From Bacteroidota bacterium (GTDB taxonomy: Bacteria; Bacteroidota; Bacteroidia; Bacteroidales; Prolixibacteraceae): 47,690 nucleotides of DNA. Under the pieces are notes generated by a model. The model had not been told where the DNA came from. It did no database searches and saw nothing but the letters and a program-made list of their open reading frames with translations. Positions 7,969-17,208 of the stretch are shown one piece after another (position 1 is the stretch's first letter; the number at the start of each line of letters is the position of its first letter). The stretch lies in the NCBI GenBank assembly GCA_029265715.1, contig JAJUGZ010000023.1:1-47690 (forward strand). Direction: 5' to 3'. The position numbers and the translations under genes were made by a program.

Positions 7969-8604
7969 TTATTTTCCCCAAGTTTCCGGAGATTCGCGCC
8001 ATTTATTTAGGCTCTCAACCTGATCTTCGGTAATATCGCCCGATTCGAGTGCCAGATCAATCAGTTTCTGGTATCGGGACAGGGCTGTTAGTTCAAGTCC
8101 TGCTTCTTCAAAGTTTTTGCGAGCAACCGGGAAGTTATAAGTAAAAATGGCTACCATTCCCAAAACTTCGCCGCCGAAGTTTGTGATGGCGTCAGCTGCT
8201 TTCAAACTGCTAATCCCGGTTGAAACCAAGTCTTCGATAACAACCACTTTCTGGCCGGTTTTCATATCGCCTTCAATCAGGTTTTCCAGGCCGTGATCTT
8301 TGGGTTTCGAGCGCACGTAAATAAACGGAAACCCCAACTCCTGGGCAACCAAAACACCATGGGCAATCGCTCCGGTAGCAACTCCGGCAATTACTTCGGC
8401 TTGCGGATATTTTTCTCGGATTACTTTGACGAACTGATCGCGGATAAATGTGCGTTCTTCCGGGTAAGATAAGATCTTACGGTTGTCACAGTAAATTGGC
8501 GATTTCCATCCAGAGGCCCAGGTAAACGGATTTGATGGTTGGATTTTTATTGTGTTAATTTGTAGTAATCTCTTTGTAACTTCAACTTGAATTTGTTCGA
8601 TCAT
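7969..8604 (-). CDS. pyrE: orotate phosphoribosyltransferase
   Basis: 211 residues. It converts orotate and PRPP to orotidine monophosphate in pyrimidine synthesis. The PRPP-binding motif VVVIEDLVSTG is at 120-130, the family motif FTWASGWKSPIYCDNR is at 27-42, and the flexible loop VRSKPKDHG is at 97-105. Only 32 bases separate its start from the divergent Nudix gene, so the two promoters must overlap each other or the opposite coding region. Confidence 0.96.
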   Translation of the reverse strand: MIEQIQVEVTKRLLQINTIKIQPSNPFTWASGWKSPIYCDNRKILSYPEERTFIRDQFVKVIREKYPQAEVIAGVATGAIAHGVLVAQELGFPFIYVRSKPKDHGLENLIEGDMKTGQKVVVIEDLVSTGISSLKAADAITNFGGEVLGMVAIFTYNFPVARKNFEEAGLELTALSRYQKLIDLALESGDITEDQVESLNKWRESPETWGK

Positions 8605-8636
8605 AATGCTTATTGTTTAACTGAAAAACTGGACAA

Positions 8637-9275
8637 ATGTACAAAGTTTTTTTCAATGACCTGATTATACTATTCAGCACAAAACGCGAAAATTCATTTA
8701 AAAATAATACTTACCAAGTTGTTGAATTTGAGAGTGTTGATTGTTTGGTTGAGCAAATGTTCATTTGCGAACACCAGAAACAGCCGAACCTTTTTGTTTT
8801 TTATCATCCGGACTTTTTGGAAGCCTGGGATCAATTTAGGCGGCGGTTTGTTGGCATTGATGCAGCCGGAGGAATCGTAAAAAATAGCCACGGACAAGTT
8901 TTGTTTATCCGGAGGTTTGGGAAATGGGATTTGCCCAAGGGCAAGGTTGAAAAACGGGAAAGCATTGAACAGGCTGCTGTTCGGGAAGTTGAAGAAGAGT
9001 GCAACATATCGGGATTGCTCATTGGAAGAAAGCTACCTTCTACGTTTCACATCTATCGTTCGCCTTTTTTACAGGCTCCGGAAAATCTCGTCTTAAAAGA
9101 AACTCATTGGTTTGAGATGTTTTATCCGGGAAATGATATCCCCAAGCCCCAGGAAGAAGAGCAGATCGAGGAGGTTCGTTGGTTCAATGCCGGCAAAATC
9201 GACGAAGTTTTAGCCAATACTTATCCCAGCCTGAAAGATCTGTTCCATTCGGAAAGCTTAAAGCAGTATATATAA
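8637..9275 (+). CDS. Nudix hydrolase
   Basis: 212 residues: an N-terminal segment of about 70 residues without a recognised domain, then a Nudix domain. The Nudix box is at 102-124 (G102, E108, R116-E117, E120-E121) with the usual glycine near its end replaced by Asn123; the metal-binding glutamates are intact. Nudix enzymes hydrolyse nucleoside diphosphates linked to another group; the substrate cannot be inferred. The divergent pairing with pyrE hints at a nucleotide-related role. Its stop codon is 7 bases from the end of the convergent gene. Confidence 0.88.
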   Translation: MYKVFFNDLIILFSTKRENSFKNNTYQVVEFESVDCLVEQMFICEHQKQPNLFVFYHPDFLEAWDQFRRRFVGIDAAGGIVKNSHGQVLFIRRFGKWDLPKGKVEKRESIEQAAVREVEEECNISGLLIGRKLPSTFHIYRSPFLQAPENLVLKETHWFEMFYPGNDIPKPQEEEQIEEVRWFNAGKIDEVLANTYPSLKDLFHSESLKQYI

Positions 9276-9282
9276 TCCAGGC

Positions 9283-10695
9283 TTATTTGTTTTCGCGCAT
9301 TTGCCTGATCCGTTCGGTATTTACCAGCTGGCTGAACTGGCGTTCAAATCCGTCGAGTGGGTTCGGGGCTGGCGAAAATTGCAATTTCCCGTTTTTGCCA
9401 ATCAGGTACGAAACCGGGAAGGTTCTTACCTTGTATAGTTTCTCTATATCGTCGGTTGTTGTGGTAAAGATGCCTGCCCAACCGGCTTTTGATACCTGCG
9501 CGGCAGCTGTTGACGGAATTACATTGACGATTACTAGTTGAGGGTAGTTTGCGGCAATCTTTTTCAGAAAGTCGAGGTGTTGCCGGCTGATCGGGTTGTT
9601 GGGGTCGGTAAAGTGGAGGTAAACCCATTTATCCTGGAACGATTCAAGGCTGACAGGTTTTCCCTGTAAGTTTTTCAGGTGGATGGCGGGCGGAGTGCTT
9701 CCTTGTGCCAGATAGGTAATCTGGGCGTACAGGTATTGGGCGGTTTCTCTGTCGGCAGTGGGCCAGTTTGTTTGTTGACTGGCTTCATGCAGCATGCGAA
9801 GGATCGATTTTTTATCAAACTGGTTGCTGTAATAAGCATCTTTCAGTCCCAGCAGGGTAATCAACCGGGCGGTGGCTTCCGGAAAATGTTTATTTGTTCT
9901 GAGAAAGTTCATTAATTCGGCCAGGTTGCCTGAATTTACCAGCTCCCGCACCTGGTCGCCATCGGGGTTTGTTGCCGAATAACGGAAATAGTTCCCGAAT
10001 TGTTGTTTGAAAACAGTGCAGTAGGTGGGAACGTTGGGCTGGGGCTTTGTTTCGATAAAACGGGATTTGACAAATGCCTGATTTTTACCCTGATGAAGGG
10101 CGTATTCGAGTGTTGAGAGCCGAAATGTTTTGTAGGTTTCGAAATACGGATTGGTTGTTCGTGGAAACTGAACGGCCAGTTTATTTTTTATGGTATCGAT
10201 CAGCGCCTGGCTTTTATTCAGGAAAATTCGTTCGAAATATTTGCTTTCAAGATTCCCGCAGGCATTTTCAAATGCTTCGATCTGGTGGTTCAATTCATTT
10301 GGATCGGGCGACTCCACGCCCAAAAAAACGGGATCTGGCTTAAAAAACGGGTTTCGTTTCTCTGTCTCGGTCAGAACCCGTTTGGGCGGAAATATTAGTT
10401 TGTAGTTTTGCCCGGGCTCTGCGAAAAACTGAGCCAGGTAACCATCAAATTCGCTGTAAATTACGTTGGTTTCGGTGATGGTGATTTGTGTCGAAAACGA
10501 TCCGTCGGCAGAGAACCTGATTTGGGCAACAGGTATTTTTTCTCCGGATATAAAATCATGCAAAACGTATAGTTCAATGGTATTTCCACGATATTCAGGA
10601 GCTTTCCCGCTGATTGAAATGGTAGCAGCCACCAGTTTCCCGGCATGGATAAGTAGAAAAAACGGGATCAGGGCAATGAAAAATACTTTTAACAT
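9283..10695 (-). CDS. TlpA-like thioredoxin-fold protein without redox cysteines
   Basis: 470 residues with an N-terminal signal peptide (ending near LVAA). Residues about 25-105 form a beta-rich domain resembling DUF4369, a helical middle follows, and a C-terminal thioredoxin fold begins near 335. In the place of W-C-x-x-C the protein has NNPIS (366-370), so both redox cysteines are missing, while the cis-proline loop RTFPVSYLIG (Pro427) is kept. It is therefore unlikely to be an oxidoreductase and may bind or scaffold in the periplasm. It lies 47 bases downstream of coaD and may share its transcript. Confidence 0.8.
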   Translation of the reverse strand: MLKVFFIALIPFFLLIHAGKLVAATISISGKAPEYRGNTIELYVLHDFISGEKIPVAQIRFSADGSFSTQITITETNVIYSEFDGYLAQFFAEPGQNYKLIFPPKRVLTETEKRNPFFKPDPVFLGVESPDPNELNHQIEAFENACGNLESKYFERIFLNKSQALIDTIKNKLAVQFPRTTNPYFETYKTFRLSTLEYALHQGKNQAFVKSRFIETKPQPNVPTYCTVFKQQFGNYFRYSATNPDGDQVRELVNSGNLAELMNFLRTNKHFPEATARLITLLGLKDAYYSNQFDKKSILRMLHEASQQTNWPTADRETAQYLYAQITYLAQGSTPPAIHLKNLQGKPVSLESFQDKWVYLHFTDPNNPISRQHLDFLKKIAANYPQLVIVNVIPSTAAAQVSKAGWAGIFTTTTDDIEKLYKVRTFPVSYLIGKNGKLQFSPAPNPLDGFERQFSQLVNTERIRQMRENK

Positions 10696-10742
10696 GGCAT
10701 TAAATGTTTCCCAACTTAAGCAAAAACGATCGATAGGCGTGT

Positions 10743-11234
10743 TTATTCTTCAGAAAGGCCTTCGGTTGTAAATTCATCCATGTTGAGAGCCGAAGGTAAA
10801 AATAAACTGGCGTCGCCGCCGTGCAAAATGATGTCTCTGACAATGGTTGATGTGACCGGGGTGTGTTCGGGCATTGTCAACAGGAATACCGATTCGATTT
10901 GTGGGTGCATCTTTTTGTTGATCTGGGCAATGGCCCGTTCGTACTCAAAGTCGGCCGATGTGCGCAGCCCGCGCAAAATATATTGGGCGTTCATTTTTTT
11001 GCAGAAATCAACGGTCAGGCCTTCGTGACTTTCGACGCTTACCTTAGGCTCGTTTTTAAAAACCTGCCTGATCCATTTTACCCGTTTTTCGACCGGGAAA
11101 AATGATCGTTTGTTCGAGTTGTAACCAACCATGACTACAATTTGATCAAACATCGGGAGGGCACGTTTGACAATGCTTTCGTGTCCAATTGTAAAAGGAT
11201 CAAACGATCCGGGGAATATGGCAACTCGTTCCAT
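10743..11234 (-). CDS. coaD: pantetheine-phosphate adenylyltransferase
   Basis: 163 residues, the full family length. It catalyses the fourth step of coenzyme A synthesis, joining 4'-phosphopantetheine to ATP. The nucleotidyl-transfer motif TIGH is at 15-18 after the characteristic PGSFDPF, the substrate-binding LRGLRTSADFEYE is present, and TSTIVR corresponds to the family ISSxxR motif. It is probably the first gene of a two-gene unit with the downstream thioredoxin-like gene. Confidence 0.96.
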   Translation of the reverse strand: MERVAIFPGSFDPFTIGHESIVKRALPMFDQIVVMVGYNSNKRSFFPVEKRVKWIRQVFKNEPKVSVESHEGLTVDFCKKMNAQYILRGLRTSADFEYERAIAQINKKMHPQIESVFLLTMPEHTPVTSTIVRDIILHGGDASLFLPSALNMDEFTTEGLSEE

Positions 11235-11387
11235 CTCTATTTTATTTCAGCTATTCGAAAGCGTAAAGATACAGTTTATCTGATCGCATCGGGTATTTTG
11301 CCTGATTAATTGAAAATCGCCGCCAGAAAAGGCACTATTTTTTTGAAGTGACCGTTTGGTTTAATCACTAAGCATAACTATTTTTTC

Positions 11388-11395
11388 TACTTTTG
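11388..11395 (+). promoter_or_regulatory. -7 box of the first glycosyltransferase block
   Basis: TACTTTTG matches TAnnTTTG, 27 bases before the ATG at 11423. No clear TTTG is present 19 bases upstream. The box overlaps a possible TTG start at 11393, which is one reason to prefer the ATG at 11423. Confidence 0.5.
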
Positions 11396-11422
11396 CCTGT
11401 CCGACAATCTGAAACTAAAAAA

Positions 11423-12175
11423 ATGAACCGAACGCTTTCCATTATAATTCCCATTTACAACGAGGAAAAAACGATTACAGCCATTTTGGACAAAGTACGT
11501 GATGTTGAACTCTTTTATGGTGTTTCCAAAGAAATAATCATGGTGAACGATTGTTCTTCGGATAATTCGGCCGGGGTTATTGAGCAATACATGAAGGCAT
11601 ATCCTGACGTGAACATGCGGTTGTTTCACCAACCGGTGAACATGGGAAAAGGGGCAGCGCTGCACCGTGGCATAAAGGAAGCTACCGGCGATTTTCTGAT
11701 CATTCAGGATGCCGACCTGGAGTATGACCCGCGTGAATACAACGACCTGCTGAAGCCTATGATTGAGGGTTTTGCCGATGTGGTGTATGGCTCGCGGTTT
11801 ATGGGCGGGAACCCGCACCGCATCCTGTTTTTCTGGCATTCGATCGGGAATAAGATGCTGACGTTTTTTTCGAACATGTTTTCGAACCTGAACCTGACTG
11901 ATATGGAAACCTGTTATAAACTGTTCAGGTCAGACATTATCAAACAGATCAACCTGAAGGAAAAGCGGTTTGGATTTGAGCCCGAGGTAACGGCCAAAAT
12001 AGCGCGCATTCCGGGTATTCGTATTTATGAAATCGGGATATCGTATTATGGGCGAACCTACGCCGAAGGGAAAAAAATTAACTGGAAAGATGGGTTCAGG
12101 GCACTGTGGTGTATTTTGAAATACAATTTATTTGACCATAAGTACCTCAAAACGGATGTGGAACGATCAGAATAA
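11423..12175 (+). CDS. GT2 polyprenyl-phosphate glycosyltransferase (DPM1-like)
   Basis: 250 residues. A GT-A fold glycosyltransferase with the opening motif [22 protein letters not shown] at 41-49 and the metal/nucleotide motif DAD at 96-98. The absence of a C-terminal membrane domain and the stretch [24 protein letters not shown] (continuous, split here by sense) fit the DPM1-like group, which loads a sugar onto polyprenyl phosphate. It probably makes the donor for the GT-C proteins downstream. The next gene overlaps it by 20 bases, a sign of an operon. Confidence 0.85.
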   Translation: MNRTLSIIIPIYNEEKTITAILDKVRDVELFYGVSKEIIMVNDCSSDNSAGVIEQYMKAYPDVNMRLFHQPVNMGKGAALHRGIKEATGDFLIIQDADLEYDPREYNDLLKPMIEGFADVVYGSRFMGGNPHRILFFWHSIGNKMLTFFSNMFSNLNLTDMETCYKLFRSDIIKQINLKEKRFGFEPEVTAKIARIPGIRIYEIGISYYGRTYAEGKKINWKDGFRALWCILKYNLFDHKYLKTDVERSE

Positions 12176-14024
12176 GAGGATTGCTCTGGTATTATCCGGG
12201 ATTTTTATCCTTCAGGCATTTCTTATTTTTAAAAGTTCCGGAATCTATGGAGGGGCCGATAACATCAACCATTTCCGGATCGCCCGGTTTGCTTGGGTTC
12301 ATCCGTGGTTGTTGCTCGATCATTGGGGCAAGCCGGTATTTACAGTTTTGTTGTTGCCCTTTACTCTGTTCGGGATACAAGTAGCTCGCTTGTTTAATGT
12401 CGCAGTCGGACTTGTTACCATTGTTTTTACACTTCGCCTGATAAAGAGAGACAATAAATACCAAGGATTTGTCCCGATCGTTTTTATTGCCTTTTCGCCG
12501 ATGTATTTTCTTCTTATGCAAAGTTGCCTCACCGAAATTTTATTCAGTTTGGTGTTAATATTATCGGTTTGGCTTTTTCTTCGGAATAATTCAATCGGGG
12601 CTGCCATCATGCTTTCATTCATTCCATTCGTTCGTACAGAAGGAATTGTGGTATGGCCCATTTTCCTGATCGCTTTTATTGGTTGCAAAAATTACCGGGC
12701 AATCCCTTTTTTGTTAATTGGTTCATTGTTTTACAGTGTTGTTGGGTATTTTCATTATCACGATTGGCTTTGGATATATCATGAGATGCCTTATTCAATG
12801 GGGAAAAGCATATATGGGAGTGGCAGTTTGTTTCATTTTATATTGGAAAGTCCCCAAATATTCGGGGAACCATTCCTGATATTTTTAGTACTCGGATTGA
12901 TTCGTTGGACCATACAAATTGTAAAATCTCGAAAATTCTCGGGGGATGCATTCTGGACGTATTGGCTCGTAACAGGAAGTTTTGTGGTTTTCTTTGCAGC
13001 TCATTCGTATGTTTGGTGGAAGGGAACGGGAGGCTCATTGGGGCTTATCCGTGTTATTGCCGGGGTCATTCCATTGGGGGCGATCATTGCGACTAATGGT
13101 TTTTTGGGGGTCTTGTCGGCAATTAAGCGTAACGTTTATCAGAATGTATGTATGGGAAGTGTGATTGTGCTACAAACGATCATCCCTTTTTTGCAACATC
13201 GACTGCCGGTCAGGCTGGAACCAACCCAGGAGCTTATCGCCAAGTCGGCCAACTATATAAAACAACTCGATAACCCATCGAAGATTTATTATTTTGATCC
13301 ATATCTGGTCCATTTTTTAAAGCTGGACCCATTTGACCAGGAACGTTCAAATTGGGGCGTTGCCGACAAGGTTCAGCCTTCGAATACGATGAATGTTGGG
13401 GATATTTTGGTTTGGGATGCACATTTTGGCCCTAACGAAGGGGGCGTTAAGCTGACCGACTTATTGGCAGATCCTTATCTTCAATCCATCAAAGTTTTTT
13501 TCCCGAAAGAAAAATTTACGGTACTGGGTGGTTATGAATATGCTGTTTATGTATTCTGTAAAGTTCAGAACAAAACAGTTTCAGAACAAAAGCCTGCCAT
13601 AATCAGGTCGTTAACTTTTGATAATCCGGGAATGGAGCATTGCCTGATTATTGATAACAAGACCGTATTCAGGTTAGGTTCATCGGTTGAATATAGTCCG
13701 GCCATCCGGGTTCCATTGCAGGAAGTTGCGTATCATGATTACATCGATTTACAAGCTTCTGTCAGTTTTTTGCCACAGGAACTAATTTCTTCAGACGAGG
13801 TTTTGTTGGTTGTGTCTGTTGACCTTGACGGGAAACCGGTAAGTTATAACAAGGTCGAATTGGTGGCAGCATTCGAAAATATAGGCTCTTGGCAGGCGTT
13901 GTCGCTTCCTCTGAAAATTGCGGTTGATTTTCCTGAAAGAGCAGTTATTTCGGTGTATGTCTGGAATAAGGAGAAAAAGAGCCTTCTTCTTGATAATCTT
14001 CAGATTAATATAAACGGGGTATGA
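12156..14024 (+). CDS. GT-C family membrane glycosyltransferase with C-terminal soluble domain
   Basis: 622 residues from the ATG at 12156; a TTG start at 12132 would lie deeper in the upstream gene. The N-terminal ~360 residues hold many hydrophobic spans. The first outer loop carries an acidic residue in [14 protein letters not shown], the usual place of the catalytic Asp in PMT/ArnT-like GT-C enzymes. The last ~250 residues are mostly soluble and beta-rich towards the end (about 490-622). Such enzymes move a sugar from a polyprenyl-phosphate carrier to an acceptor outside the membrane; the acceptor is unknown. It overlaps both neighbours (20 bases upstream, ATGA downstream). Confidence 0.75.
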   Translation: MWNDQNKRIALVLSGIFILQAFLIFKSSGIYGGADNINHFRIARFAWVHPWLLLDHWGKPVFTVLLLPFTLFGIQVARLFNVAVGLVTIVFTLRLIKRDNKYQGFVPIVFIAFSPMYFLLMQSCLTEILFSLVLILSVWLFLRNNSIGAAIMLSFIPFVRTEGIVVWPIFLIAFIGCKNYRAIPFLLIGSLFYSVVGYFHYHDWLWIYHEMPYSMGKSIYGSGSLFHFILESPQIFGEPFLIFLVLGLIRWTIQIVKSRKFSGDAFWTYWLVTGSFVVFFAAHSYVWWKGTGGSLGLIRVIAGVIPLGAIIATNGFLGVLSAIKRNVYQNVCMGSVIVLQTIIPFLQHRLPVRLEPTQELIAKSANYIKQLDNPSKIYYFDPYLVHFLKLDPFDQERSNWGVADKVQPSNTMNVGDILVWDAHFGPNEGGVKLTDLLADPYLQSIKVFFPKEKFTVLGGYEYAVYVFCKVQNKTVSEQKPAIIRSLTFDNPGMEHCLIIDNKTVFRLGSSVEYSPAIRVPLQEVAYHDYIDLQASVSFLPQELISSDEVLLVVSVDLDGKPVSYNKVELVAAFENIGSWQALSLPLKIAVDFPERAVISVYVWNKEKKSLLLDNLQININGV

Positions 14025-15376
14025 AACGAAGAATTTCGCTGATACTCTGGATCGTTGTTGCGTTGGTTGCCGTGAAGCTGACATTAAACCTGCATCCCTG
14101 GAACCGGAAGGCCATTGTTGATCATGATGTTGTTTTTTATTATGGCTATTTGCCTGCAACATTTATATACCACGACTGGAGTTTCAAATTTGCCGACAAC
14201 CCATCTTTTTCGGGCAAAGTTTGGAGTTTACCGCTTGCCGATGGCAACAGAGTTCAGAAAATGACCATGGGGCTTGCATTTTTATATGCTCCATTTTTCT
14301 TTATGGCCCATGCATATACCCTTTTAACCGGAGGTGTTGCTGATGGGTATTCGGTAACATATCAGGGGGCCTTGGTATGGGCCGGGCTGTTTTATTACAT
14401 TTTAGGCTTGTTTTTAGTCAGGAAGATATTATCCTGCTGGTTTGAAGATTGGGTTGTGGCATGCGTAATTGTAATATTGGGATTAGGGACTAACCTTTTC
14501 AATTATGCAACCTGGGATGGGGCGATGTCGCACGGTTACAGTTTTTGTTTGTTTGCCGGTACCCTCCTGGTTTTCCAAAAATGGATAACCGGGACGAATT
14601 GGTGGCTGACAATCTTATTGGGTTTATGCGCCGGATTAATTGTATTGATAAGGCCAACCAATATTTTGTTTGTTATTTTTTTAGCCCTTTTGTTTTGGTT
14701 TCAGGAAATACCATTCTCTGAAAAACTGAGATTTTTACGTGCTTTAAGGTGGAAGTGGGTTTTGCTGGTGGGGAGTGGTTTGCTGGTTTGGCTTCCACAA
14801 TTGGCATATTGGAAAATGAATACCGGCCATTGGTTCTTTTATTCATATATTGGTGAGCCGTTCTTTTTTAGTCGCCCGCAGATTTTGAACGGGTTGTTTT
14901 CATATCGGAAGGGGTGGCTGGTTTATACACCGGTTATGATCTTTTCTTTAGTCGGCATTTGTTTGCTTCGCAATCGGGTCAAAACTTTTTTTTGGCCTGT
15001 TTTGATCACCATCGGCCTGGCGATTTATGTGATCTATAGCTGGTGGTGCTGGTGGTATGGCGGAAGTTTTGGCTCACGGGCGATGATTGAGTTTTATGTG
15101 GTGTTGAGTATCCCGTTGGCGGCATTTATCCACACGGTATTTCAGAAAAAACGTAATTGGTTGCTGAAAAGCCTGACAAGTGTAATTCTGGTGTTTCTTG
15201 TCTGGCTTAATTTGTTTCAGACAACGCAATATCGCGGGCAAGTCATTCATTTCGACAGCATGTCGAAAAAAGCCTATTGGTCTGTTTTTTTGAAGAACAA
15301 GAAACCAGAAAATTATCAGGAATTACTGATCCCGGCAGATGCCGGGGAAACTCTGCAAAGGAGTACGAAGAATTGA
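14021..15376 (+). CDS. GT-C family membrane glycosyltransferase
   Basis: 451 residues with roughly ten hydrophobic spans and a first outer loop containing VDHDVVFYYGYLPATF, an acidic-His-acidic motif in the position of GT-C catalytic residues. Tryptophan-rich loops (WWCWWYGGSFGSR, about 341-353) are typical of this group. The start ATG overlaps the upstream stop as ATGA, so the pair is translationally coupled. It is likely the second transferase using lipid-linked sugar made by the GT2 enzyme. The exact family (GT39/GT83-like) is uncertain. Confidence 0.72.
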   Translation: MKRRISLILWIVVALVAVKLTLNLHPWNRKAIVDHDVVFYYGYLPATFIYHDWSFKFADNPSFSGKVWSLPLADGNRVQKMTMGLAFLYAPFFFMAHAYTLLTGGVADGYSVTYQGALVWAGLFYYILGLFLVRKILSCWFEDWVVACVIVILGLGTNLFNYATWDGAMSHGYSFCLFAGTLLVFQKWITGTNWWLTILLGLCAGLIVLIRPTNILFVIFLALLFWFQEIPFSEKLRFLRALRWKWVLLVGSGLLVWLPQLAYWKMNTGHWFFYSYIGEPFFFSRPQILNGLFSYRKGWLVYTPVMIFSLVGICLLRNRVKTFFWPVLITIGLAIYVIYSWWCWWYGGSFGSRAMIEFYVVLSIPLAAFIHTVFQKKRNWLLKSLTSVILVFLVWLNLFQTTQYRGQVIHFDSMSKKAYWSVFLKNKKPENYQELLIPADAGETLQRSTKN

Positions 15377-15415
15377 TTTTCATCTCGTTGTGAATTTTAT
15401 TGAAGACCAATGGGA

Positions 15416-15537
15416 ATGAAGATAAAAAGGAACAACATTAAAAATTTATACGAAATATTTGCTTGGGTAAACATCATCCGAGAAGGCAATGCAAGCATGG
15501 ATATTCAAATTGACCATAAAAACCAAATTATTTACAG
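15416..15537 (+). repeat. ATGA-bracketed leader module, type C
   Basis: 122 bases between two ATGA sites, carrying a 41-codon ORF (15416-15541, starting MKIKRNNIKNLYE) whose TGA overlaps the ATG of the following type A module. The peptide contains VNIIRE, also found in the type B ORF. The DNA tail AACCAAATTATTTACAG resembles the tails of other modules. The 15377-15415 stretch just before it holds CATCTCGTTG, a piece of a type A module. Confidence 0.6.
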
Positions 15538-15672
15538 ATGAAATAGCCATAAAAGCTGAAGCTTATGCCAACCGGGAATGTATAAATGGCTATTCCATCT
15601 CGTTGAAAAACTAGTTTGAAAAACAGAAATAGATACGAAAATTGTAAGAAATAACTTTGAAAATTTATACGG
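15538..15672 (+). repeat. ATGA-bracketed leader module, type A (copy 2)
   Basis: 135 bases, ending directly before the start codon of the GT-C gene at 15673. It is 89% identical (15 differences, no gaps) to 31909-32043 on the other strand. The 9-bp arms AATAGCCAT/ATGGCTATT are identical in both, the loop between them carries most differences, and the tail of about 75 bases has only three. The tail includes TAACTTTG, which fits a -7 box and could start transcription next to the ATG. Confidence 0.85.
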
Positions 15673-17208
15673 ATGAATGTGTTGCATAAAAAGAGCATCG
15701 GGTATTTAATTTTTGGTGTCGCATTGGGGGCTTTTTTCCTATTATTTCATTTGAACCAATATATTTTTTTGCGGCCGCAGAGTATTCATATTTGGCGACA
15801 AACGGATTGTTTGTCAATTACGCAACGTTATTTTCAGGATAAAACGTCTTTCTGCGAGCCCGAAATTTATAATCATTTGGCCGATGGGGGGCATACCGGA
15901 AAGTCAGCCGGAGAATTCCCGGGGTGGTATTATTTAATGGCTCAGTTCTGGAAGCTGTTTGGCAAGCACGAATGGCTTTATCGGGCGATGGTTTTTGTTG
16001 TTTTCTCGGGGGCATGCCTCGCTCTGTTTAAAATGGCTATACGGACGACTCAGAACATCGCTCTTTCAATATTCTTTTCTTTGCATTTGTTTACATCGCC
16101 GACTATCGCATATTATTCCATAAGTTTTCTGACCAATATCCCCGCGCTCTCTTTTGTGATAATAGGTTGGTTGTTTGTTTATCGGTTTTATGAATCAAAG
16201 AAGAATATTCATCTAGGTATTGCCATGTCGTTCTTCACAATAGGGATGTTGCTGAAAGTGACGGTTGGAATTAGTTTTGTCGCTCTGTTGGGATGGTGTG
16301 TTCTCGAGCTGTTTCTAAAAACAAAAGAAAAATTGTTTAACGGAAAGTTCATCTATTTCGTGTATTTTTTGATTTCCGCAGTTATTGTTTTCGGGTGGTA
16401 CTGGTACGCTGAACATTATAATTCCATACATCAGGGAAAGTATACGTTCAATGGGATTTGGCCGATTTGGGACGTTTCATCTGAAAAAATGGACACAATC
16501 CTGAATCATGTAAATAAAATCTGGATGAAAGAATATTATCATCAATCACTTTTGTACTTAACTGGTCTGGTTTGGGTCTTTTTACTCATGCAACCCCGGA
16601 AAATCCCGGCATTTTTATATTATCTTCTGATTGTAATGCCTTTGGGCGGAGCGATATATCTGCTACTTTGGTTCCAGGCGCTGGAAAGTCATGATTATTA
16701 CCTGATTGACTTATTTATCCTGATCATTTTAGTATGGGCCGTATTTTTGTTTCGTTATCGGGAACAACGATGGATGAAGTCCCGGTTTACTTCGCTGTTG
16801 TTTGCCGTGTATCTGGTTTTTCTTGGGTTTAATTGTCGCAAACGCATAGATGAACGTTATAACGGCTGGATGAACGATTGGTACAAAACAAAGCTCGAAG
16901 CAGTTGGTGAGTTAGAGCCTTACTTGGAGCGGTGGGGTGTAACAAAAGATGATTTGGTGATTTCAACTCCGGATAACACCATTAATGGGACACTTTATCT
17001 GATGAACCGCAAAGGGTTTAATAACTACGGAAATGATTTGTCGCAACCTGCGACTTTTTCACGTTTGATCTCTTTGGGAGCCAGATACCTGGTTGTAAAC
17101 GACACAACGATCGTACACGACGAACCGATTAAGCATTATACGGCCTATCCGGTTGGAACTTATCGAAATGTGTCTGTGTTTGATTTAAGGCCTTTCGGTC
17201 AGAAGTGA
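15673..17208 (+). CDS. GT-C family membrane glycosyltransferase
   Basis: 511 residues with many membrane spans. After the first span comes SIHIWRQTDCLSITQRYF (about 36-53), where the Asp lies in the usual catalytic position of PMT-like GT-C enzymes; a soluble tail of about 110 residues follows the last span. It is separated from the preceding GT-C gene by 296 bases made of leader modules, so it may be expressed separately. Its 3' end overlaps the 3' end of the convergent gene by 24 bases. The sugar and acceptor are unknown. Confidence 0.75.
   Translation: MNVLHKKSIGYLIFGVALGAFFLLFHLNQYIFLRPQSIHIWRQTDCLSITQRYFQDKTSFCEPEIYNHLADGGHTGKSAGEFPGWYYLMAQFWKLFGKHEWLYRAMVFVVFSGACLALFKMAIRTTQNIALSIFFSLHLFTSPTIAYYSISFLTNIPALSFVIIGWLFVYRFYESKKNIHLGIAMSFFTIGMLLKVTVGISFVALLGWCVLELFLKTKEKLFNGKFIYFVYFLISAVIVFGWYWYAEHYNSIHQGKYTFNGIWPIWDVSSEKMDTILNHVNKIWMKEYYHQSLLYLTGLVWVFLLMQPRKIPAFLYYLLIVMPLGGAIYLLLWFQALESHDYYLIDLFILIILVWAVFLFRYREQRWMKSRFTSLLFAVYLVFLGFNCRKRIDERYNGWMNDWYKTKLEAVGELEPYLERWGVTKDDLVISTPDNTINGTLYLMNRKGFNNYGNDLSQPATFSRLISLGARYLVVNDTTIVHDEPIKHYTAYPVGTYRNVSVFDLRPFGQK

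Noticed and set aside
11393-11422. A TTG start for the first GT2 gene at 11393
   Set aside because: The codon lies inside a consensus -7 box, so it cannot be in the transcript if that promoter is used. The ATG at 11423 gives the normal family N terminus.
12132-12155. A TTG start for the second gene of the glycosyltransferase block
   Set aside because: The ATG at 12156 gives a plausible N terminus and a shorter overlap with the upstream gene.
15645-15672. The TAACTTTG in the type A tail as the main promoter of the GT-C gene at 15673
   Set aside because: The -7 match is good in this copy only (CAACTTTG and a weaker form in others) and no -33 element lies at the right distance, so it is mentioned but not called.
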